Below are positions 56,777-64,000 of a stretch of DNA of 64,000 bases, one piece after another. Position 1 is the stretch's first letter, and every line of letters begins with the position of its first letter. Source of the stretch: Zoroaster sp. YZ-2022 (lineage: Eukaryota > Echinodermata > Asteroidea > Forcipulatida > Zoroasteridae); assembly GCA_029582265.1 (NCBI GenBank), contig CM055817.1:30016787-30080786 (forward strand), in the 5' to 3' direction. The position numbers and the translations under genes are program-made. The notes beneath the pieces were generated by a model, which saw nothing but the letters and a program-made list of their open reading frames with translations, ran no database searches and was not told where the DNA came from.

Positions 56777-57000
56777 GGATTAAAGGGACAATATCATCAC
56801 CATCAGAGCATGGATCAGAGTGCTAGTTTTAGATTAACTCAGTGACTGAAAATAATATCCCACATGATAAGGTCATATTACCGTTGCTGTTGCATAAATG
56901 AGCCAGTAATTTTCAGTCATTGTGTTCATCTTAAAATAGGACACCAATTCCATACCCTGTTGAATGTCTGCTCTGATCGTGACGATACTGTCCCTTTAAC
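56777..57000. mobile_element. Palindromic TTAA-type MITE carrying the empty target site
   Basis: TTAAAGGGACAATATCATCA to GTGACGATACTGTCCCTTTA. Position 56871-56890 reads GGTCATATTACCGTTGCTGT. This is the uninterrupted form (inverted) of the sequence split at 37410/50038. It sits in the intron between exons 3 and 4 of the inverted zinc-finger copy. Confidence 0.85.
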
Positions 57001-57260
57001 ATGAAGTGGGTCAAGAGCCTCATTATGGGCTTCATTGACTTGTGTTCAGGAAAAATCAAGGCTGTGTGAATCGATCACGTGCTATGTAATCATGTTATAT
57101 TCTACCATTCTATCAACACTCAAGAATGGCTTGAATCTATTGTTCTAAGCACTTTATCATAGATTAATTAGGTTGTAACACGACTTCAACACGATGTATA
57201 GTACTCAGTTTTGCTACTGTACAAGTACATTATTTTTTCCCATACAAAGTGTCAACAAAC

Positions 57261-57359
57261 CTTGAAAGTGTTGCTCTAACTGTATTTTAGAAGAACAGGT
57301 CTTTTTGCAATAATTGCAGTGATAAGATTCCTGTCCCTGTACTTCAGACTTGACAGGTT
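57261..57359 (-). CDS. Zinc-finger gene, exon 3, inverted copy
   Basis: Same 99-nt exon as 36919-37017 with one substitution in the finger (HCNYC instead of HCSYC). Splice sites are intact. Confidence 0.85.
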
Positions 57360-57511
57360 CTGTAAAATCAAATGAAAGAATTGGGGAATGTGTTAAGAGC
57401 AAGACGGTCTCTATAACAGAAACAGACAGAGAAATGTAAATATAATTACATTTGAGCCAAGTCTGGGTCAGATAACCTTCGCCAATTCCCCTGACCCTAC
57501 AACCCACTTAC

Positions 57512-57703
57512 CTTGATCAACTCCTTCCTTTTGGGCCAACTGTCGTAGTTTCTGGCATGTCTATCTCCACCGAGGTGCATCTTGGCCTGGGAGGTGTGAG
57601 AAGGTCAGACCACAGATGTCACAATGTGGTAAGAGGAGACCTGTATCTGTGCCAGATGATAGGCTCCTTAATGCAGATGTAGAGGTTTCCGCTTTTGCTG
57701 AAT
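57512..57703 (-). CDS. Zinc-finger gene, exon 2, inverted copy (damaged)
   Basis: Inverted copy of 36568-36762, 192 nt instead of 195. Several differences between CDICG and the His residues (around 57565-57605) alter the finger-2 sequence, and a base is lost near 57553. Splice sites remain. Upstream exon 1 is missing: homology to 36.3 kb ends at about 57960. Confidence 0.75.
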
Positions 57704-57959
57704 CTAACATTCCAACATAAAATCATGTATTTTTATACAGTGGTAAGGTAGGGATGTATGTAGTACAGTAATCTCATAATACATGATACTTGAGTCATGA
57801 ATATGATACATATCACAATATGATGGTGATTTGTGAATATGGAAACTACTAAACAAGTAGGCCTAACAGAATGTAAATGTAATTATATAGACTCACTGGG
57901 AAATATTGAAGATAGACAAGTATGCAAATGTTATACCTAACAGTCTAGAACCCATATTA

Positions 57960-58257
57960 CACCACTATAGTGAATATTTTGTTTGGATGTGTACTGGATT
58001 GGCCCCATGATGGATGTTCATTATATAGCAGAGTTGCATATTCATCACAGTAAAGAAATCTACAAAATAAAATAATAACACAAATAATAATACAAATTTT
58101 AAAATATAAAATCAAAGAGAGGTATACAAACTAAGACAGAGGCATATCATTCATAGTGCAGTTTGTAATAATTGGTTTGGCAAGGAATGTATACATGTAT
58201 CATCAAATATCCTGATGAATAATAGATTCATGTTATGTCTTCGGTAAGATCTAATTT
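57960..58257. repeat. Third copy of the 20.3-kb block
   Basis: Matches 20266-20560 and 50420-50640, then joins a fragment of the rbsn exon at 58258. Confidence 0.75.
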
Positions 58258-58445
58258 CATTGGATTGTCAGACGATGCCATGAGCTCTGCTTCACTCACA
58301 ACAGATGGTTTCCAACCCCCTTCTAATGTTTTAGCTCCGCCTGCTGACCCTTTGGTTGGTGATGTTTCTTGTCTACTCTTAGTTAGATTCAAAGGCCAGC
58401 TTGGTATTCGGGCGTGGCCCTTTTTCACCATTCTTTCCAATGATT
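58258..58445 (-). pseudogene. rbsn: rbsn Rab-binding exon, internal fragment
   Basis: Copy of about 21480-21668 (KKGHARIPSWPLNLTKS to SDNPM), truncated on both sides. On the upstream side it abuts promoter-type sequence (GTGAACGGAAGAGG). Confidence 0.85.
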
Positions 58446-58615
58446 CTTTCCAATGAAGTGAACGGAAGAGGCATTCGGACTAACGTTATGTTAACGTTAA
58501 CGTTATACTGATAAACTGTCAACATCATTTTTGATGTGGCCAAAACAAATCATCATAACGTTCCTCCATGCCCAAATGTTGTCGTTAAATAAATTGTATT
58601 GTATGACACACCTAC

Positions 58616-58666
58616 CTTCTTTCCTTTCCTCCTCCAGCAGCTAGCGCAGCTAGCTAGCGTCGCCAT
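58616..58666 (-). CDS. rbsn: rbsn first exon, copy c
   Basis: Same as copy a, with intact donor. The following exon 1 is not present downstream on this strand. Sequence continues into the rbsn exon fragment at 58445. Confidence 0.45.
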
Positions 58667-59060
58667 TATAGACCTTATGCATTATGACGTCATTTGAGTA
58701 GGTCGCCTTAGAGGTCAAAAGAAGGTTAGGTTGGGGTTAATGGACATTTTTTCATCTATACTTTTTGATGTTTTGTTTACAATAGATAAATACAATATTG
58801 TTTGCAGATGTTACATTTAGAAGCACACACATATAGTGTATTATGTCAATCATTTCACTGGGTGCCACCATCATTTCCTCTCGGATTTAATAAATTTCAA
58901 TTTAAGAGTTCTCAAAATTCTGTAATTATCATGTAATACAAATGTAACATATCTATTTGTTCAATGCTTCTTCAACCAAAACTGTGCATGTAATTTGGAT
59001 CAAACAAATTATATTATTGCAGTAATGGTGGTATATGATGGTCAGCAGATAACCAGATAC

Positions 59061-59116
59061 CTGAAGATATTGATGTTCAGAGTTTGTAGAAATATTGCAG
59101 GAATCACACATGTAGT
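59061..59116 (-). pseudogene. Zinc-finger exon 4, 3' fragment
   Basis: Like 52628-52684, cut at GTAGTT where the 120-bp dispersed block follows (59117-59232). Confidence 0.8.
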
Positions 59117-59232
59117 TAACACCATTATTAATTTTACTCCAAAAACATTGAGCTTGGGTAAAACTTTAATATGATTTTTGTATAAACATTGATGTACAGG
59201 GTCTTTAATTAGTAATTTGAATGTTGTTTATT

Positions 59233-59657
59233 TTTTTAAATTCACATAAATTAATGAAAATCATTTTAGTGGGAAAATGAAAATGAAATTCGAGATAAAC
59301 TGCAGCATAAGTATAATTCAAAATAGCTTTAAAAGTAATTAATGTTTTGGCAATGGAATGAAATGTGTATGTTCATGAGCATGATAAAGCCATGGGAACA
59401 TTGGCAGACACAGGGTGGAGGGTGGTGTGGGTGGTCAGTGGATCACATTAGAGCATGTTCCACTATCCCTTTGAATATCAAGCATGTAAGTTTACTACAC
59501 GTTTTCACCCAATTTGTTTTGCATTTGTAACCTTCCCTTTTTAACATGTGTCCCTCCTTTCAAAACCACCCTAGCTCCACCCCTGCATAGGATTACTTTG
59601 GTTATTACAAGCTCTTCATTACTTTATCTCCATTTTGATTTGAAATAGTAGATTCAT
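59233..59657. other. Non-coding stretch, nothing recognised
   Basis: Contains a short fragment typical of repeat ends (CACCCTAGCTCCACCCCTGC near 59568). No gene. Confidence 0.4.
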
Positions 59658-60173
59658 CTAAAGAGGGGCTCTAAGGTCAAATTTAGTTTTGTGATGCACT
59701 CATTTTCCAATAACTAGAGTCCTTAGTGTGAAAAAATTTCAAAATAAATGAGTCTATAACCTCACATTAAAGTGATGTAAAATGTCATTTTATTTGATAA
59801 CCTTCCTATGTGAAATTTTTTAACATCCAAAGACAACAGTGACGTCACATTTCAAATAAATGGATCTCTACATTTTTGTACAGTGAATTTGCAGTTCATT
59901 CCGAATCTCCACAATATTTGATCAAATCGGCGTTGAAATTGACTTTTGACAAACAAAAATTCCTGTATGGAATGTTACAGACTCATTTGCATCAGAAGAA
60001 AATAGTGACGCCGTGTTTCAAATATCGCCTGAAAGGGTATCAAATAAATGATATGTTACACCACTTTAAAGTGAAGTTAGAGACTTGTAACTTTTTAACA
60101 CTTTTAATAAGCAGTCTATCTATTGGAAAATGAGTGCATCACAAAACTGAATTTGACCTTAGAGTGCCTCTTT
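59658..60173. mobile_element. MITE with about 50-bp inverted termini
   Basis: The left end TAAAGAGGGGCTCTAAGGTC continues into GATGCACTCATTTTCCAATA. The right end, read inverted, gives TAAAGAGGCACTCTAAGGTC and the same continuation. An 85-codon ORF inside has no domain. Confidence 0.75.
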
Positions 60174-60509
60174 AATCAAGACATGTGAATACTGTAAGTA
60201 CACTAGTAATATTGACAGTATATAAATCAATGCTATGAGAAGTCTATTACTAACTACATGAAGTATGCGAGCCTGCTATAATTATCCAGTTGGACAGCAT
60301 TGTATCTGAATGTGAGGTAAATGAGTTTGGCTACCCTGTCTTGAGAGCATCAATGTCACCACTTAATTGCTAGTTCCAGAACTATGTGACAGAGTTCTGG
60401 TGTTATATTAACAAATTTAGCCATATGAATATTTCAAATACCTGGTAAAGCAAAGTGTGCTTGTAATAACTAAATCAATCCATACTGAATATACACATTT
60501 TCTCCATAC

Positions 60510-60673
60510 CTTTGCGTGCTCGTTAATTCTTACGCTCGCAGGGTCACTGCATGCTGCATTATACTTGACCAGTTTTTCTAGACGTATTAATAACTTGTTG
60601 GTTTCACAATGCTGCGGTTTCATCCTTGAACCTCGTTGAGCACTGAAGTAATCATAATGCCCACACACAGCTC
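60510..60673 (-). CDS. rbsn: Rabenosyn-5 exon 3 (complete)
   Basis: Acceptor TGAATTTAG, donor AAAG|GTATGG, 164 nt, phase 1 in and 0 out. GAVCGHYDYFSAQRGSRM and NKLLIRLEKLVKY align with the family's GAVRSHLSDF...NKLIIRLEKL. The end INEHAK leads in phase into the FYVE exon at 27947. A complete exon 2 is not next to it; only 25 bp remain at 61218. Confidence 0.9.
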
Positions 60674-61217
60674 CTAAATTCATGCAACAATTAAACAAGT
60701 AAATTAAAACTTTAAGATTCTTATTTTTGTTGAAATTGATCTTCCTCTCTCATTTGAAAATAATTAACCTCTCTACAAACAAACAAAACTGATTAAAAAC
60801 TTGCGGTGAAACATCAAACAAACAGAATATGTCCTAAAGATATACTTTCTTTCAAATATTTCTATTTTGCTTTTGAGTGAATTAAATTATGACAAATTTT
60901 CCAAGTGATAATGCTTACCCAGGGTTTAAATAGCCATATTTTAGCCACTATTCAATGGTAATCTCAAAAAACATAAAAGATAACAGTTTTACATGAAACT
61001 TATTTGGTATTAATTTCATTATTGTATCTTTCTGTCTGAGGTGCTATCAGTATCATTTAAGTAAAATTAATAAAATAATTTCTCAAGGGATATGGGCAGT
61101 GCTGTCATCATTCAGTATAAGGTGACAAAGTTGGTGACACCTGACATTTAAATCCCAAACTACTGACAATAAGATAAGAGTGCACAGTTAGTCGTTTTTG
61201 TGTATTACACCACTAAC

Positions 61218-61242
61218 CTAATTCTTGTGGTGCCCAAAGTGC
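61218..61242 (-). pseudogene. rbsn: rbsn exon 2, 25-bp 3' remnant
   Basis: ALWAPQEL-coding end with donor TTAG|GTTAGT. Sequence above 61242 is unrelated, so this is a duplication breakpoint. Confidence 0.8.
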
Positions 61243-61391
61243 AATATTGAACCATCTGTGTTAGTTCTGCAGTATTTATAAGCAAATTTTCTACAACTAA
61301 TTCACGCAAGTTGAAATGCTTACAACATTTGAACAGCAATTAAACATAGTTCTACATTGTGATGTCGGAATTCACTTATATCTTTCATTGG

Positions 61392-61575
61392 GCAAGCTGT
61401 GTAATCTTGGTTCCAAGACCATGGTGTTTTCACGTCCATAAAACCATCATACACTTATGTCATGATTCAAACATAGAGGGCGCTGTTTCAAGTTTAAGTT
61501 TGATTCGTCTAGGCAGGATCCAAAACTTGAACTTGAAACAAGAAGGTCTTGGAACCAAGACTAGGCAAGCTGCTG
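61392..61575. repeat. Small inverted-repeat element
   Basis: CTTGGTTCCAAGACC (61406) and GGTCTTGGAACCAAG (61546) are inverted. GGCAAGCTG stands directly repeated outside them (61392, 61564). The spacing is that of a small MITE; the family is unknown. Confidence 0.5.
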
Positions 61576-62591
61576 CACAATAGCTGTAATAAATACCATT
61601 ACCAATATCCGTCCCTTCATCGTCCATATGGCCGTCCACATTCAGAATAATGTGAAATTATTTTAATAATTGACCTTCCAAATGTATGTTTTCAGATGAT
61701 GTTGTGATTCACAACAACTTTTTACAAAGAAACTACTTAGTTTTGTAAATAAGGTATGTAATACCTCTCGTATTTTATACGGCTGCCTCCCATCTTAGTG
61801 AACACTAACAATTTACTTCAAACAAATGTTTGAAATTACACATTAATTGTGAACAAATTTTATATTGAGCTCACCTGTATAATTTATATGTAAATTCTGT
61901 AATTTTATGCATTCATTAATTCTGTAATTTTATGCATTCATTATATTCCTTTAAAAAAAACATAAGGTCTACAAATCCTAGTTTCATTTGTTATTTAATA
62001 AATAAATAAATAAAACGAAACATCATATAAATGTACAGTAATGGATTTATTTATTTGTTTATTTCTTTTCATTTGTCTCGTCTGTTTTCAAAAAGTAAGT
62101 TGCCTTACTCATTTCAAAGAAATAGCTTTTCGGTATTGGCTTTTCAACAGCCCTTTCCATTCGTACAAAAATGACACTGCAGTATTAAGTTAATACGATC
62201 TATGGTTTTAGAAATATTGTAGCGCATCCGTTATTGGCTTAAACGCCCAACCACACATCTATAAAATATATTTTATCCTGCAAGAGCTTTTAGCTCAGAA
62301 ACCGCAACGTCCCCGTGAAGACCGCCAGCTGTGTTCCAGTAGATAACGATCTCAGTCTCTGCGGTTTGTAGACACGGGCCCCAGAACCAGGAGTGTCTGT
62401 GTGTTAAGTCAATGGGATTTTTGGCCCAGAAAAGGAATTTTGAAGAAAAACAAATCAATTTTGACCTTCCGGTACGACCGAAGCAAATGTCGACGATTTT
62501 GACGTTAACTTTTCAAATGTTGCCTAAGCCTTGATCTATCAGATCCCAGATTATGAACATCATAGCTTTAGTATATTTTGATATACAGTCG
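61576..62591. other. Non-coding stretch, nothing recognised
   Basis: AT-rich. ATTCTGTAATTTTATGCATT is tandemly doubled near 61893-61940. No gene. Confidence 0.45.
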
Positions 62592-63907
62592 AGGCAGTTT
62601 TTGTAACATGGGGTTGTGATAGATTAAATTTGAAAATTGAAATTATTTTCTCTGTAAAGTAGAACACAAAATAATAAACAGAAACATGATTTAACAGTAT
62701 TAGCAATACAATCATTTTATAAAAGCATTTTATTAAGTGCTGGTAAATAAACAAAACACTTGGGAGATACAATTGAAATGCAATTAGACCGTTGTCTATA
62801 TGAGACTGTAGAACACCGAATACAAAGCACACATAATTTGTGTGTTGTCATCCCATGTATACACCCATATATAGGGATGCACCTGCGGATGTAAAATGTT
62901 TCTTTACAATTTAAATAAAATAATACTTGATATCAATGACAATACATATGACAAGCTTCATATATTTATTACATTATTTATTAAATGATACAAAAATAAG
63001 GTGATATCCAGTTTCACATTGGCAGTACCTACATGTATGTTAATGGGATGGAAAATAAACTGTATACAGTTATTATTATCATTATCATTTTAATAATGAT
63101 AATGTCATTCATATAACTACTTTTTCTAAAGTTTTCAAAGCTGCCATTTCAGAAATCCCCCTTCTCTTCCATGATAAGTGTCCTGGGTTCTTTTACATAC
63201 ATTACTCAAAACAAAGGACCTCCATCCCATCTGAATGATGATATTATAGGGCCCTACTGAGCCCCAGACCTCTATGCCCAGACTAATCACACAACCACAA
63301 ACATGGAATGGCCTCCCATCCAAGTAGATTGACTGTGGTCAATGTTGCTTAACATAGGCATTCATGCCACTGGCTCTTCCATTGAGCTAAATGTCTGGAA
63401 AATATGGGACTAATGTAAATGATTTCAATGTTCTCTCATTGTATTTCAGCATAAAACCTAGCCTGTCTCCCATAATCCATGCCAAATTCTCTCATTGTCT
63501 TTCAGCATTAAAACCTGGCCTGTCTCCCATACTCCATTTCAAGTTCTCTCAAATTATCTTCCAGCATTCTCACTTCGTCCGTTCGATGCATCTCTTTAGC
63601 TATGTTTTTGACGAGGAAACATTGTTTATTTCAAACACATGTCACAGCACTTAAACTTTCCACACACGTCTGGAATTTTTTTCCCCTTAACCCACATAAA
63701 TTATAATGTAGAATTAGCCCAACTAATCCTCACCATGAAAATATCCAATAAGTTAGATAAAGAAAAAAGGACAACCATTGAGCTATGGTTTACAACATTG
63801 CATAATTTTTATATTTTCCCCTACAGGAATATTGACATTGACACAACTGCACATTTGGAACTATTTGCTGACATAGTTGCTGTTACTGTGTTAGTGTTTT
63901 ATTCACA
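62592..63907. repeat. Second copy of block 34442-35752
   Basis: Same order of pieces: GAGGCAGTTTTTG start, SINE-like block at 62922, rbsn Rab-binding fragment at 63429-63597 (minus strand), and zinc-finger 5' flank. Differences are few. One is an ATTATTATCATTATC expansion at 63070. Confidence 0.85.
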
Positions 63908-64000
63908 ATGGATTCTGATGAATTAGTGGGTAACATCCTTAGATGGACAGATGTCCGAATCAGACATTGTCTTTCAAGATATCAGCCTCCCACAGGCTCA
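63908..64000 (+). CDS. Zinc-finger gene exon 1, second plus-strand copy, cut by window end
   Basis: Starts MDSDEL like the exon at 35753, but an extra G after GAATTAGTG (63929) shifts the frame and gives an early stop. This copy is broken unless the extra base is an error. Confidence 0.7.
   Translation, partial: MDSDELVGNILRWTDVRIRHCLSRYQPPTGS

Noticed and set aside
59876..60133. 85-codon ORF inside the 59.7-kb MITE as a transposase
   Set aside because: Too short and without catalytic motifs.

Overview
This window looks like animal nuclear DNA. It is AT-rich, its genes are split by GT/AG introns, and it is crowded with transposable elements (a tRNA-derived SINE, a LINE, a Ty3/gypsy element, hAT-like and TTAA-flanked MITEs). 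Two metazoan genes are recognisable by protein similarity: Rabenosyn-5 (rbsn, a FYVE and Rab-binding endosomal protein) and a multi-zinc-finger protein of the U1/JAZ type (ZNF346/ZNF385/ZMAT-like). A third recognisable gene, TIS11/ZFP36, is present only as a copy carried by a retroelement. The repeats suggest a marine invertebrate, possibly a deuterostome. I cannot settle the phylum from sequence alone.

Layout. 1-20.9 kb holds no recognisable host gene. It is a mosaic of dispersed modules in several partly overlapping direct copies, a two-orientation 20-bp minisatellite (9.4-10.4 kb), small tandem hairpin arrays, and nested MITEs whose empty sites survive in paralogous copies. From 27.9 down to 20.9 kb, on the minus strand, lie five consecutive rbsn exons (FYVE to first Rab-binding helix). 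The last one dissolves into a minisatellite built from its own coding sequence. At 23.4-26.1 kb a large foldback element sits in an rbsn intron. 31.8-33.8 kb is a 5'-truncated LINE. 35.7-37.0 kb carries the first three exons of the zinc-finger gene on the plus strand.

The outstanding object is 37411-50037. It is a 12.6-kb unit with a Ty3/gypsy element (two 1.24-kb LTRs, identical where compared, with gag-pol between them), then an intronless copy of a TIS11 mRNA with its long 3' UTR, then a 39-bp inverted copy of the first bases of the LTR. The whole unit is flanked by a 4-bp duplication (ATAT), and a paralogous empty site lies at 56.87 kb. So the retroelement and the host mRNA copy were integrated as one DNA with a U3-type end on both sides.

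From 50 to 61.3 kb, on the minus strand, first exons of rbsn and late exons of the zinc-finger gene are interleaved in about three copies of a roughly 2.2-kb unit. One copy contains an in-frame chimeric exon with its acceptor from rbsn exon 3 and its donor from zinc-finger exon 4. The window ends in a second copy of the 34.4-35.85 kb block. Much of 20-64 kb is therefore a shuffled, repeatedly duplicated two-gene locus. Mis-assembly of haplotypes is a real alternative for the large-scale order. Many single-base frame breaks could be decay or sequencing error.
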